Notes under the pieces: model-generated
The model's input: the letters and a program-made list of their open reading frames with translations, nothing else
What the model was told of the DNA's origin: nothing
Databases searched by the model: none
Program-made: the position numbers and the translations under genes
Source: a virus
Virus record (IMG/VR): IMGVR_UViG_3300028173_000012
Coordinates: 1-60,135 of that record
Direction: 5' to 3' (one strand)
Length of the DNA: 60,135 nt
Shown here: positions 28,413-36,685 of the stretch, in pieces
How positions within the stretch are numbered: position 1 is the stretch's first letter
Layout: every line of letters starts with the position of its first letter

Positions 28413-28745
28413 TTAGTCGCCGTAATAGCGACCTGGGACACCATAGTAACTCGCCATGGCACTGTTAAACTTGGCTTGAGCGTCAAGATATGCTTGCGGA
28501 CCAACAACGTCCCAAGACGTGCTACGTGGATCAGTAACAGGAGCCAACCGAGCATCAGGCCATTTCGTCATAAACTCCTGGCGCCAACTGTCAAGGTGCT
28601 CAGCAGACTTGACTGTCTGTGACGCGTGATGGCCAAGGAGTGGCAACATCATCTCTTGACCGGTGAACTCCATGGCTTCGATTGGGGTTCCGCCCTCAAT
28701 CTGCTCACGGATAAGTTTTCTTAGTTGTGATTTTGTAACTTTCAT
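28413..28745 (-). CDS. protein with CTS-like N-terminus, 110 aa
   Basis: Starts MKVTKSQLRKLIREQ, the shared leader; the body is helical with QEMMLPLLGHHASQTVKSAEH and an Ala/Tyr-rich end (SAMASYYGVPGRYYGD). No domain recognised. Putative capsid-targeted internal protein. Confidence 0.72.
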   Translation of the reverse strand: MKVTKSQLRKLIREQIEGGTPIEAMEFTGQEMMLPLLGHHASQTVKSAEHLDSWRQEFMTKWPDARLAPVTDPRSTSWDVVGPQAYLDAQAKFNSAMASYYGVPGRYYGD

Positions 28746-28749
28746 CGAA

Positions 28750-28980
28750 CTATCCTTTCTTTTTGTTTCGTAGCCTTTCTAGCTTTTTCTTGATTTGTTG
28801 AACTTTTCGTGCCTGTATCATCGCAATGCTGTCCCTGAGCATGCCGTTCTCTTGTTGCAGTTTTTTGATTGAAAAATCCTTGTTGTGACAATCAATACAA
28901 AACGCCCGGCGCCAAAGAAGACAAACAAACAAGCCAGCGATAAACCCTACGAACGATGCGATGGTGACACTTACAAACAT
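28750..28980 (-). CDS. small membrane protein with coiled coil
   Basis: 76 residues: an N-terminal TM segment (VTIASFVGFIAGLFVCLLW), a CxxC (CIDC), then a heptad helix ending in a Lys/Arg tail. Inner-membrane spanin-like topology, but no matching outer-membrane partner is adjacent. AAAGGTG before the start. Confidence 0.55.
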   Translation of the reverse strand: MFVSVTIASFVGFIAGLFVCLLWRRAFCIDCHNKDFSIKKLQQENGMLRDSIAMIQARKVQQIKKKLERLRNKKKG

Positions 28981-29006
28981 TTTTCACCTTTGGTTCTCCC
29001 ATGGCT

Positions 29007-29015
29007 CTAAATATT
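29007..29015 (-). promoter_or_regulatory. late-type motif ATATTTAG
   Basis: About 27 bases upstream of 28980. Confidence 0.5.
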
Positions 29016-29029
29016 GGTAAGCCAACTTT

Positions 29030-29329
29030 CTAACTAGGTTTCGACAACTCCCAACCTTGCGACCTTCCTGTCCAAACGTTCGGTGGAATGTAACTCAGTT
29101 GGCCGAGTGCCCACAAATTCACGAGCTGCTTCGACACAATGTTGTCGATGGTCGCAGGTTGATCCGGACTGGACGCAGCAATCATGGCCAGCATTGGACG
29201 TGGCATTGCGGTGTTATTCGCGAATGCCATCTCACCGATGGCCTCTTTAGCACCTGCAGCCATCTTTTCAGCCTCATCGGCCTCATCGTCATAGCAAAAC
29301 ACGTTGGCAACCATATTAGTAACTTCCAT
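29030..29329 (-). CDS. unknown protein, about 99 aa
   Basis: Start is 29329 or 29314; both overlap the end of 29316-29474. Acidic middle (YDDEADEAEKMAAGAKEAIGE), Ala/Met-rich stretch, then WALGQLSYIPPNVW. No family recognised. Confidence 0.55.
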   Translation of the reverse strand: MEVTNMVANVFCYDDEADEAEKMAAGAKEAIGEMAFANNTAMPRPMLAMIAASSPDQPATIDNIVSKQLVNLWALGQLSYIPPNVWTGRSQGWELSKPS

Positions 29330-29474
29330 TGTCTTTACACTTCCCTCGGCATGCCTTCTTAGCAGCCGCTTTTTTGCGATTTCCGAATGCGCCAGCTCGA
29401 CGCTGGTGAGCATCTACAGCATGCGGGTTCCGTGGAAGGCGCAATTCAACTTTTTGTTTCTTTCGGTTCTTCAT
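29316..29474 (-). CDS. small very basic protein, 52 aa
   Basis: ATG at 29474 with GGAAAGAG upstream and a promoter at 29499. Sequence is Lys/Arg-rich throughout (KNRKKQKVELRLPRNPH, FGNRKKAAAKKACRGKCK), so probably nucleic-acid binding. Confidence 0.55.
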   Translation of the reverse strand: MKNRKKQKVELRLPRNPHAVDAHQRRAGAFGNRKKAAAKKACRGKCKDNGSY

Positions 29475-29498
29475 GTCTCTTTCCCCCTGCCTGTAAAT

Positions 29499-29526
29499 AT
29501 TATACCACAGTGTGATACGTTTTACA
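29499..29526 (-). promoter_or_regulatory. early-type promoter
   Basis: TGTAAA, 16 bp, TATAAT; upstream of 29316-29474. Confidence 0.8.
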
Positions 29527-29543
29527 CGTGCAGGAAAAAATAG

Positions 29544-29750
29544 TTATTCGTCTCCGCGGATTATCATCCCGCCGTTCTCTAAAAGGCCATTCACTGCGAG
29601 TTTCGTCAGCCAAAAAAGATCGCCCTCGTTGAAAAACCGAAACATATTGCGGCGTTCTTCGATACAAACCAATGACCTCGACTGTCCGGATTCATCAGGA
29701 GCAAGAACCAAGGCATCATTGACCTGCAATACAAGCTCAGGCAGCATCAT
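29544..29750 (-). CDS. unknown protein, 68 aa
   Basis: Beta-rich: ELVLQVNDALVLAPDESG, SLVCIEERRNMFRFF. Overlaps the end of 29737-29985, so the two form an operon. No family recognised. Confidence 0.55.
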   Translation of the reverse strand: MMLPELVLQVNDALVLAPDESGQSRSLVCIEERRNMFRFFNEGDLFWLTKLAVNGLLENGGMIIRGDE

Positions 29751-29985
29751 CTTCGGCCGCCTTCACCAGGCAATCAGGGCATGTTAGTTTCGCAGATCCG
29801 GGTGAGACTTTCACACTCCACTCATCCAATTGTTCTGGGTGCTCCCGGGGATTGAACTCAGCCCCACACTCGACACAACCGTTGGGCATGGCATCCATCA
29901 ATTGCTTGATTTCCTTTGCAGCCTTGTTGGCGTTTTTCCGTTTGCGCTTGTCTTGGTTGCGCTTGACCTGTCGAGCAAAGCTCAT
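29737..29985 (-). CDS. small zinc-ribbon protein
   Basis: 82 residues with a Lys/Arg-rich N-terminus and a CVEC...CPDC pair typical of a zinc ribbon, followed by an acidic tail. Possible RNA or DNA binder. Confidence 0.6.
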   Translation of the reverse strand: MSFARQVKRNQDKRKRKNANKAAKEIKQLMDAMPNGCVECGAEFNPREHPEQLDEWSVKVSPGSAKLTCPDCLVKAAEDDAA

Positions 29986-30084
29986 TTGTACTCCTTTAGG
30001 GTATCTAGGTTGACCCGTATACGTCCGAAATCCTATGTGAGTGGATTACTCCACCCATGGCAAACGAATGCCCATGTGACCATT

Positions 30085-30927
30085 CTATTCAACCAACTGC
30101 AATTGTTCAACAACCGGCTTTTCGGCATCAAAAACAACAGCCACACGATTTGTCACCGTCGTCAGCTTAGGCATACTCACATTAGCAATCCTGTGTCGCG
30201 TCACCTTTCCCTCAAGGAATGTGGCACGACCGTCCCCATCTTTGCACTTCGCCAAGATTTTTGCAATCGCGGCGTCACTGAGTTCCGCTTCATACGTCTC
30301 ACGCTGAACATACGTTCCTCGCTTCCAGGCAACCTTCAAATCATTCCAGTTTACCTGGTGGTAGCCCATCAAGAGATCCTGCACCTGGCTCACGTTTTTG
30401 CCCTGAAGCTCCTTGTGGCTGAAGTAGTGGTTCGCCAGCATGCTTACGCTGTTCCTGGCTGCATCAAGCTCGCGCCAGATTAGCACGTTGACGGCTTCAT
30501 CCTTGCTTGGAACCTGAAATGCCCGGCAGTCGAACATTGCAATCGTTCCCGGATCTCTCTGCAACGCAGTCTCGCGGCAGTCATTGAAATAGCCTGTCGC
30601 CATCGACGCCAGAATCGATGTCATCTTTTGCACACGCCCATTGAGATAGATTTCTGATTTCGGCTTGTCCTGCAGGTAAATCAGGGTGATTTCATCAGAC
30701 TGCGTGTAGCCAATCCTTGCGCCTGTCTGCTCAACAAGGTAATGCGTTGTTAACACCATCAAGTCGGTGAAACCCGCATCGAACGGCTTCTCCATGTTCT
30801 TGGTGAACTTGCTGAATCGCTTGCCATCCAGTCGAACCACCACCGGGATTCCCGGGATGAATGACCTCTTGGTCTCACGGGCCTCATAACCCTTGATTCG
30901 ATCTCCTAGTCCTGTTCCCTTACTCAT
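30085..30927 (-). CDS. Thg1-like tRNA 3'-5' polymerase (TLP)
   Basis: About 280 residues from the ATG at 30927, which overlaps the upstream stop; the frame continues 5' but as a shadow of that gene. Family signatures: LGDRIKGYEARET at the N-terminus, VVVRLDGKRFSKFTK (metal-binding Asp and HxxF-like element) and YTQSDEITLI (second metal site). Thg1 adds G-1 to tRNA-His; Thg1-like proteins repair or edit 5' ends of tRNAs by 3'-5' synthesis templated by the 3' strand. That fits a genome whose tRNAs include mismatched 5' acceptor strands. Confidence 0.9.
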   Translation of the reverse strand: MSKGTGLGDRIKGYEARETKRSFIPGIPVVVRLDGKRFSKFTKNMEKPFDAGFTDLMVLTTHYLVEQTGARIGYTQSDEITLIYLQDKPKSEIYLNGRVQKMTSILASMATGYFNDCRETALQRDPGTIAMFDCRAFQVPSKDEAVNVLIWRELDAARNSVSMLANHYFSHKELQGKNVSQVQDLLMGYHQVNWNDLKVAWKRGTYVQRETYEAELSDAAIAKILAKCKDGDGRATFLEGKVTRHRIANVSMPKLTTVTNRVAVVFDAEKPVVEQLQLVE

Positions 30928-31214
30928 TTCGTCTCCTTTTTTAGTTTGCTCTTGCCCAAGTCGGATAGAAATCCGCGGACAATATGTTTCTTGCGGTTTT
31001 TTGTGAAGGCCGTCGGCCGAGAGCGTCGCTTGTTTCCACGTCGTTCCTGGATGATTTTCTCGGCTCGACGCATCAGTTTTCGCCATTTTCGCTTTGCAGC
31101 CCTGGCATCCTCAGGGGACATTTTCGCCAGTTCTTCTTTGATGTCACAATCAGGAAAAAGAACACCGGACTCAAGAGCTCCCATGCGCTCAAAAAATTGT
31201 CGATCAATTTTCAT
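30924..31214 (-). CDS. unknown basic protein, 96 aa
   Basis: Begins MKIDRQFFERMGALE, then an acidic helix and a strongly basic C-terminal half (RKWRKLMRRAEKIIQERRGNK). Translationally coupled to the Thg1-like gene, so a possible RNA-binding accessory. Confidence 0.6.
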   Translation of the reverse strand: MKIDRQFFERMGALESGVLFPDCDIKEELAKMSPEDARAAKRKWRKLMRRAEKIIQERRGNKRRSRPTAFTKNRKKHIVRGFLSDLGKSKLKKETK

Positions 31215-31230
31215 TTTTCAGTCCTGTACA

Positions 31231-31239
31231 GATATTTAG
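31231..31239 (+). promoter_or_regulatory. late-type motif GATATTTAG, plus strand
   Basis: Four bases before the ATG at 31244 on the plus strand. Confidence 0.55.
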
Positions 31240-31243
31240 ATTC

Positions 31244-31636
31244 ATGCTACAACCACCACAAGCACATGAAGGCTTCGTTCCTGCTTACCAACGATCAGCG
31301 TTGCCATATGTAACGTCGTCGATTCTGGCATCATCTGGTTCAATTCACTCATACACATTTGATTATGTCACCAGGTTTTTTACTGTGAAAAACACAGGTG
31401 GAACTGACGGTGACACAATCAATGTGGCATTTACTAGCAACGGTTTTGAATCAGGCAATTCGTTTCGTCTCGTTCGTGGTGAGTCGTTCGACGAAGAAAT
31501 TCGCTGCGTGAAATTGTTTGTGTCATGTTCCGCCGGTTCGTTAGTAAACTATGAACTCATTGCTGGTTTGACAAACATACCTTTCAAAAACTTCAACGTC
31601 CTCACAGGCTCTAATGGCTGGAAGGGCGTAGGCTAG
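31244..31636 (+). CDS. unknown beta-rich protein, leaderless
   Basis: 130 residues on the plus strand. The ATG follows GATATTTAGATTC directly, with no ribosome-binding site. Composition is Gly/Ser/Asn/Phe-rich and beta-like (FDYVTRFFTVKNTGG, INVAFTSNGFESG), as in virion decoration or fibre proteins. Its end overlaps the convergent kinase gene by four bases. Product assignment is inference. Confidence 0.6.
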   Translation: MLQPPQAHEGFVPAYQRSALPYVTSSILASSGSIHSYTFDYVTRFFTVKNTGGTDGDTINVAFTSNGFESGNSFRLVRGESFDEEIRCVKLFVSCSAGSLVNYELIAGLTNIPFKNFNVLTGSNGWKGVG

Positions 31637-32028
31637 TCCTGCCAGCGGTCAATCATTCGCTGGATGGCGAATTCAGGAACATTGTGGGTATTCCGCTCGA
31701 CAGCAACCTTGACATCGATCAACGGTAATACCTCGAACTGGACATCATATCCAAACTCGGCAGCCCGAGTCACGTATTCCTTATAGTCACGGTGTCGAAC
31801 GTTGGTGTTGTCAACGATCACAGGCGAGAGCTCTTTCTCAAGAGAGTCCTCAAAGTTTGAAAGGTTCAACGAGTGATTCCGACCGAGCAGCTTCGGATTG
31901 AACTTGTACTCACCATCGACCATGAACAGGTCATCGGTCGAATGAATGATGCCCTCAGCAACAAGCTCACGAGCACGAGTCGACTTGCCTGAACCTGGGA
32001 TTCCCCTCATAATAATGACACGCTTCAT
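31633..32028 (-). CDS. P-loop kinase, polynucleotide-kinase-like
   Basis: About 131 residues. Walker A RGIPGSGKST at residues 8-17, then STDDLF, and VIVDNTNVRHRDY, the pattern of AAA_33/T4 PNK-type kinases that phosphorylate 5'-OH ends. No phosphatase domain is attached, unlike T4 Pnkp. Its promoter is at 32050. In this cluster an RNA 5'-kinase for healing broken tRNA before ligation is the likely role. Confidence 0.75.
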   Translation of the reverse strand: MKRVIIMRGIPGSGKSTRARELVAEGIIHSTDDLFMVDGEYKFNPKLLGRNHSLNLSNFEDSLEKELSPVIVDNTNVRHRDYKEYVTRAAEFGYDVQFEVLPLIDVKVAVERNTHNVPEFAIQRMIDRWQD

Positions 32029-32049
32029 ACTCCCCTCCATTATGCTTCA

Positions 32050-32077
32050 ATTATATCATACGTGACGTCGTTTTACA
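32050..32077 (-). promoter_or_regulatory. early-type promoter
   Basis: TGTAAA, 16 bp, TATAAT; lies in the 3' end of 32051-33202 and drives the kinase. Confidence 0.8.
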
Positions 32078-33202
32078 CGACCTCTTATGCTTTTCAAGCT
32101 CAGACGACACGATGTCGACAGACAAATCGTCCAACCATCGCATGTCAACCCGCTTGGGCAACGACGAATCTACTGCCAAACCGGACAATGCATCCTTTTC
32201 GTCACGGAATTTCGACATCAACTCGTCAAACTTGACCTCACCGTTGCGGATGGCAAGAACATACGGGTTCGGGTCGTAAACGTGCAAATCGCCAGACTCG
32301 AAGATTGTGCGACAAGCGATGGTGAGACGCCACAAATGTGCAGCATGTTTCACATCGTACCCGATCTTCTTCTCCATCCCAGCCCGCTTCTTATTGCGAC
32401 CCTTCTTCCAGGCATTGAACGATTTCCACTTGTCACGAGCCATATCGTACTGACGCTGCTTCTGAACGAAATCGATGAAGTTGGTTTCGTACCCCAGCAA
32501 ATTGCATGCTGCAGTGAATTTCTCGTCAGTTCCTACGCCGACCTCAGCCAATTGCTTGTAAAGCTGGTCGTTGATAAAGATCTTCGTTGCCTCATCCACA
32601 TCCTTGAAGTCGATGCACCAATGGTCAACCTGCTTCTTGGCAGCCCTGATGGCAGCCATGATTTGATCCTTTGGGTATGCATGTTGTGCTGGAAGACCAA
32701 ACTCTTCTCGAGTCGGTTCGTGCTCCAATGGGTTCAGCAGCCACTTTCGATGTGTTTCGATGCGGTGTGCCTGAGATGTTGCATACCCGATGAATGTGTG
32801 GAGGCACTTCTTCGTCAAAAAACGGTGCCGAACATTGCGGAGGTGGCGGCCAGCTGCTGTCGCGTAGATTACGTCTTCATCACGGGTAAACAGCACATCG
32901 AGGATGTTCGGGTTTGCACCGGCGGCCAAGGCCAAGAACTTCCTTACCTCGAAAACCGTCCCCTCCATCCCATGAAGCGAGGCGACTTCTTTCAACGCAG
33001 GCGTCAGGTCGCCCCAAAACGATTCCTCGACAAGCAGTGCTTCCTGAACCTGCTCGATTGTTTTGGTGCCCATGTAGTATTCTTTTGGTGGAACCATAAC
33101 ACCCTTCACATCAAGATCTGACGTGGGCGTTTCCATTCCATACGCTCGGGATCCTGCTACCGTGAGGAGGATCGCATGCTTACGCAAATCGAAGTTTGTC
33201 AT
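32051..33202 (-). CDS. RlaP-type nucleotidyltransferase
   Basis: 383 residues. The N-terminus carries the Pol-beta-type signature LTVAGSRAYGMETPTSDLDVKGV (GS plus DxD), which matches the RNA-ligase-associated nucleotidyltransferase family RlaP. The long C-terminal part is helical and basic (KGRNKKRAGMEKKIG). RlaP proteins typically sit beside RNA ligases, as here. Exact substrate is not known. Confidence 0.8.
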   Translation of the reverse strand: MTNFDLRKHAILLTVAGSRAYGMETPTSDLDVKGVMVPPKEYYMGTKTIEQVQEALLVEESFWGDLTPALKEVASLHGMEGTVFEVRKFLALAAGANPNILDVLFTRDEDVIYATAAGRHLRNVRHRFLTKKCLHTFIGYATSQAHRIETHRKWLLNPLEHEPTREEFGLPAQHAYPKDQIMAAIRAAKKQVDHWCIDFKDVDEATKIFINDQLYKQLAEVGVGTDEKFTAACNLLGYETNFIDFVQKQRQYDMARDKWKSFNAWKKGRNKKRAGMEKKIGYDVKHAAHLWRLTIACRTIFESGDLHVYDPNPYVLAIRNGEVKFDELMSKFRDEKDALSGLAVDSSLPKRVDMRWLDDLSVDIVSSELEKHKRSCKTTSRMI

Positions 33203-33243
33203 TTTTGACCTCTGTTCCTGTCACCGTTCCTGGCAACATGTCT

Positions 33244-33271
33244 ATTGTATCACGCTTTTTTGATTCTTACA
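33244..33271 (-). promoter_or_regulatory. early-type promoter, weaker boxes
   Basis: TGTAAG, 16 bp, TACAAT; upstream of 32051-33202. Confidence 0.65.
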
Positions 33272-33764
33272 CAGATCTGGCGAGGGTGTCAGCTCGTTTT
33301 AGCAACGTTGGCATTCGAAATGGACCGGCCATCGAGGCAACCAGTTCGGCAGCTTCTTCATTGTCAAACATGTTACCCGTTGATGTGATGTATATCGGTC
33401 GTGCATCACCCCTAGAGAGCGCAAAACCGTCGTCGTTTATGAACCTTGACTTTGCAACCCCAACAACCTCTGCCATTCCTGAGTGTGCATCGTAAAGATA
33501 CCGGCCGAGTCCTGGCTTTTCACCAAGATCGACATATCCATCAATGACAATAACCTCTGGACAAAATCCAAATGCATCAATCACTTTTTCAATACATGGA
33601 AGTTCGCGCTTGTAGAACTCACCTGGAACATATTCACCGTACTCTGACGATTCCAGTCGACAGGTCACTTCCTGTTTCGCGACTTCGGAGTCCCAATTCT
33701 CAAACAGAACCCCTGCCACGATGGCATAGTCATCATAATACTGAACGTCTACTGCTAAAATCAT
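33267..33764 (-). CDS. endonuclease V-like protein
   Basis: 165 residues. AVDVQYYDDYAIVAGVLF, then YVPGEFYKRELPCI, VIVIDGYVDLG and GVAKSRF match EndoV signatures, including the DxY and the RELPC motif. EndoV cuts next to inosine in DNA or RNA. The gene overlaps the metallophosphoesterase start. With the ACG-anticodon tRNA here, an inosine-RNA target is worth considering, but DNA repair is equally possible. Confidence 0.85.
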   Translation of the reverse strand: MILAVDVQYYDDYAIVAGVLFENWDSEVAKQEVTCRLESSEYGEYVPGEFYKRELPCIEKVIDAFGFCPEVIVIDGYVDLGEKPGLGRYLYDAHSGMAEVVGVAKSRFINDDGFALSRGDARPIYITSTGNMFDNEEAAELVASMAGPFRMPTLLKRADTLARSV

Positions 33765-34318
33765 GTTCGTTTGTCTCCAAAAACAATCTCTTCAAAGGAG
33801 ACCGGCCGAAATCCTCGTACGTCTTGACCAACATTGTAAATGTCGATGGGGGCGATAAATTCAGGCTCATTACGTCGTTTTGTCTTGTAGGCCGGAACCA
33901 CTGTCCCCTTCTTCATGACTGTCCACTTATCGTGAACATGACCACAGAACGCGTAATCTTCGCCACCCAGGGCATGAATTGGATTATGGACCAGTTCAAT
34001 CGAACCATGCGGTGTTACTGTCACTATACGTTGGTGAACCTCGTGAAATACGTCAGCGAGCCCGGCAGTATAGTCGTGATTCCCCTGAATCAGGATGATT
34101 CGCCCATTCAGTTGCTTGACATACTCCGGGAGGTGCCGGCGGTTTCCCATGGCGACATCACCAAGATGGAATACGTCGTCATCAGGTCGCACGACCGCGT
34201 TCCAATTTGCAATCATCGATTCATTCATTTGATCGATATTGTAATACGGCCGATTGCAATACTTGATGATGTTCTTATGCGAAAAATGTGTGTCGCTTGT
34301 ATACCATGTTTTCTTCAT
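33761..34318 (-). CDS. calcineurin-like metallophosphoesterase
   Basis: 185 residues with all family motifs in order: TSDTHFSH (DxH), FHLGDVAMG (GD), IQGNHD (GNHD), ELVHNPIH and FCGHVHDKW (GHxH). Acts on phosphodiesters or phosphomonoesters with two metals. Its place among RNA-repair genes suggests 2',3'-cyclic phosphate or 3'-phosphate removal, as inference. Confidence 0.88.
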   Translation of the reverse strand: MKKTWYTSDTHFSHKNIIKYCNRPYYNIDQMNESMIANWNAVVRPDDDVFHLGDVAMGNRRHLPEYVKQLNGRIILIQGNHDYTAGLADVFHEVHQRIVTVTPHGSIELVHNPIHALGGEDYAFCGHVHDKWTVMKKGTVVPAYKTKRRNEPEFIAPIDIYNVGQDVRGFRPVSFEEIVFGDKRT

Positions 34319-34321
34319 ACT

Positions 34322-34633
34322 CTACTTTCCTAGTTTCTTCTTTTCTTTAGCGGCCTCACGGGCGATGAACCGATTAACCTTGCTTTGCTGAGCCGCAGTG
34401 GGAACCGGAATGATTGCCGTGAACAGGGCCATTCGAAGACCGCTGAACTCACCGAGGCTTGCAAACGTGAAACATGGCAGCTCACTGTTCAGGTTGATTG
34501 CCGTGATTTTTCCCGTGGCGACTTCGCCGTTCGGGTACATATGGCACCAGACTTTTTGACCGACTTTCCAGCCTTCATACTCCTGAGGACCTTTCGGTGT
34601 GTCAATCTTCAGCTTTTTCTTGTTGGTTTTCAT
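34322..34633 (-). CDS. SH3-like small protein
   Basis: About 103 residues from the ATG at 34633 (GGGG upstream). Contains YEGWKVGQKVWCHMYPNGEV and a Lys-rich tail. Related in pattern to the SH3/KOW-like genes at 19.8-21.7 kb. Function unknown. Confidence 0.55.
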   Translation of the reverse strand: MKTNKKKLKIDTPKGPQEYEGWKVGQKVWCHMYPNGEVATGKITAINLNSELPCFTFASLGEFSGLRMALFTAIIPVPTAAQQSKVNRFIAREAAKEKKKLGK

Positions 34634-34644
34634 CGTGGTCCCCT

Positions 34645-35013
34645 TTATTCGCAAGCCTGCCATTTTTCAACGAACTGCACGAGCTTTAACAACTCAGCAC
34701 ATTCGGCGATACCAATCTCGGGTAGTTCCATCAAGAACTTCAACTTCAGGCCTTCCATGTCGACCTCGATTGCGTCGCTTTCGTCGCCCACTGTCTCAAT
34801 GAGGAAAGACTTGACCCTAAAAAGCTGGGTTGGTTTGAGTGTATAACCCGAACTCGTTTGACCCATACGGTCTTCGATGATCATTTTTGCCTCACGAAGA
34901 CCGTATGGGTGGTGAGTCCTCAGAACCTTGATTGCACCAATCTTTTTTGATGCAGCAAGCTGCGCATCGATGTCACGTAGGACTTTGTGGGGAACTCGAA
35001 TAGTCGTAAGCAT
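34645..35013 (-). CDS. protein with ribosomal L7/L12 CTD-like segment
   Basis: About 122 residues. Residues 24-55 (KKIGAIKVLRTHHPYGLREAK) follow the L7/L12 C-terminal pattern (K..IK.+R...GL+EAK..V), the domain that recruits translation GTPases. The C-terminal half is helical and acidic. If real, it could contact the host translation factors, but the match is by eye only. Confidence 0.5.
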   Translation of the reverse strand: MLTTIRVPHKVLRDIDAQLAASKKIGAIKVLRTHHPYGLREAKMIIEDRMGQTSSGYTLKPTQLFRVKSFLIETVGDESDAIEVDMEGLKLKFLMELPEIGIAECAELLKLVQFVEKWQACE

Positions 35014-35060
35014 CACAATCCTTGTTTATGTTCCGGCAGAGTAGCCACCGGAACATAAAC

Positions 35061-35088
35061 ATTATACCACGTTTAGAGGCCTTTTACA
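35061..35088 (-). promoter_or_regulatory. early-type promoter
   Basis: TGTAAA, 16 bp, TATAAT; drives the 34322-35013 genes. Confidence 0.85.
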
Positions 35089-35091
35089 CGT

Positions 35092-36285
35092 TTAGTTTGT
35101 CTGTGACTTGTAGTAAGCCCGACAAACATTCCGGAAGTTGTTGATTCCACCCTCAGAAGGGGCATACAAATCATATAGCGACCACCAACCGGCTTTGGCG
35201 CCAGTGTCCTGGCCTTCCTTCAGTTTCGCCAGGACTTCGTCAACCATCTCGTAAGCGGTTGTACGAATCTCCTCTGGGAGTGTAATCAACATGTAATCAA
35301 GGCGGTCATTCTTGATGCAGTTCATCAGGTATTTGTAGCTCAGCTTCGACTTGACCATCTCGCCGATGTAGCTGATGTATTTGAACTTGACACGGCGGCC
35401 TTCGCCATTACCGTTTGGAATCACGGCAACCCAGCCTTCCTGGTTTACGACGGATCGGTCGTTGATCTCGTCATGAAGTGTCTGGAGTGTCATGAACACA
35501 ACGTCGACTGGTAGAATCACCTCAGGCAAGGCTTCGCAAATCGCATCACGGACCTCCGGGGTTGCCGGATTACCATCAGCATCATATGCCTCAAGCAGGA
35601 AAATCTGCTTTGCACCGGCATAATCGACATGGACAGTCGTCATCGGGTGAACGAACTCGCAAACCAACGACATCAAATCGAAACCCTTGTTTGCACATGT
35701 CACCCATGCTTCCTTGAAGTCATCCAACTCCATCAACTCGAGAGCACCGACAGCAGACGGGGTTCCCAGGCGACCACGAGTGGTGGTGCACAGCTTTCCG
35801 TCATGAATGAAGTACTCGATCATGTGACCGTCTTCCTTACGAGTGCAACGCAACTTGGTGTCACCCGACATCGAAGCCAGATTCTCCATGGAAGTCTCCG
35901 GGAGCTCACCCTGGTTGAAGAACTTCTCGAAGCCACGGGAGACGAGTGTCACACCCTCAACCTGGCCCGCAGTCTCATACGAGTAAACGACGCCACGAAG
36001 CAATCGCAACTCAGCGGACCAACCGTCAACCACCTCATGAAGGAGGTTGTGAGCAGTGGGGCTATAGTTGAGCAGAACAAGCTGGCGCTTCTCATCAATA
36101 TCAAACCCGAGCAGCTTGCCTGCCTGGATACCCCACTTCGCATCGACACCGAGAAGCTCGCACAACTCATCGTCATGCTCACGCTTCACCTTGGCCCACA
36201 GATTCAGCTTATCATTCCGGTTCTTCATATGACCGGTCAGAAAGGCTACGAGACGAGGAAGCTTCATGGTAAATTCGGAATTCAT
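35092..36285 (-). CDS. RNA ligase, Rnl1-type (A)
   Basis: 397 residues. Motif I CTRKEDGHMIEYF with Lys150 the predicted AMP site; upstream LVSRGFEKFFNQGE and RLLRGVVY are typical of T4 Rnl1-like ligases; TTRGRLG follows. Paralogue of 36686-37726. T4 Rnl1 seals tRNA-Lys cut by an anticodon nuclease, the closest known parallel. Start at 36285 has AAGGA upstream. Confidence 0.88.
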   Translation of the reverse strand: MNSEFTMKLPRLVAFLTGHMKNRNDKLNLWAKVKREHDDELCELLGVDAKWGIQAGKLLGFDIDEKRQLVLLNYSPTAHNLLHEVVDGWSAELRLLRGVVYSYETAGQVEGVTLVSRGFEKFFNQGELPETSMENLASMSGDTKLRCTRKEDGHMIEYFIHDGKLCTTTRGRLGTPSAVGALELMELDDFKEAWVTCANKGFDLMSLVCEFVHPMTTVHVDYAGAKQIFLLEAYDADGNPATPEVRDAICEALPEVILPVDVVFMTLQTLHDEINDRSVVNQEGWVAVIPNGNGEGRRVKFKYISYIGEMVKSKLSYKYLMNCIKNDRLDYMLITLPEEIRTTAYEMVDEVLAKLKEGQDTGAKAGWWSLYDLYAPSEGGINNFRNVCRAYYKSQTN

Positions 36286-36329
36286 TTTATATCCTTTGCA
36301 TTTAGAAACAGATTAGAAACATTTCGACT

Positions 36330-36602
36330 TTAGAACTTGTGCCCACCGACACCTTTGGTCTTCAACCACGCTTGGATTGCGACGATATGATTACCGGCAC
36401 GACCATTGAACTGCTGCTCCAGAACGTCGGAGTTAACCCATTTGTGGGAACCAATATTTGCAGCCAAGAATCCACCTTGTCCAGGAGGGTTGAGCCACAC
36501 GATCATCTGCTCGTCGTTATAGACGGACATGGAATCCTCGATGTCGGTAATCCCCAGGCGATATTGGAACCCGTTCCCGGGTGTGTAGTTTTCAAACTTC
36601 AT
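36330..36602 (-). CDS. unknown protein, 90 aa
   Basis: Start at 36602 with CAGGAG upstream. Beta-rich, Gly-containing (FQYRLGITDIED, VWLNPPGQGGF). Lies between the two Rnl1-type ligases in the same direction. No family recognised. Confidence 0.6.
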   Translation of the reverse strand: MKFENYTPGNGFQYRLGITDIEDSMSVYNDEQMIVWLNPPGQGGFLAANIGSHKWVNSDVLEQQFNGRAGNHIVAIQAWLKTKGVGGHKF

Positions 36603-36654
36603 TGCACTCTCCTGACGTTCAATCCCTGCTCGGGTTGCCCCCGAGCACATACCC

Positions 36655-36682
36655 ATTATACCACGATTTTCGGACTCTTACA
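36655..36682 (-). promoter_or_regulatory. early-type promoter
   Basis: TGTAAG, 16 bp, TATAAT; drives 36330-36602 and 35092-36285. Confidence 0.8.
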
Positions 36683-36685
36683 CGT

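Noticed and set aside
32087-33121. Long plus-strand reading frame
   Set aside because: It is the antisense of the RlaP-type gene (32051-33202), with low-complexity, unlikely protein and no ribosome-binding site.
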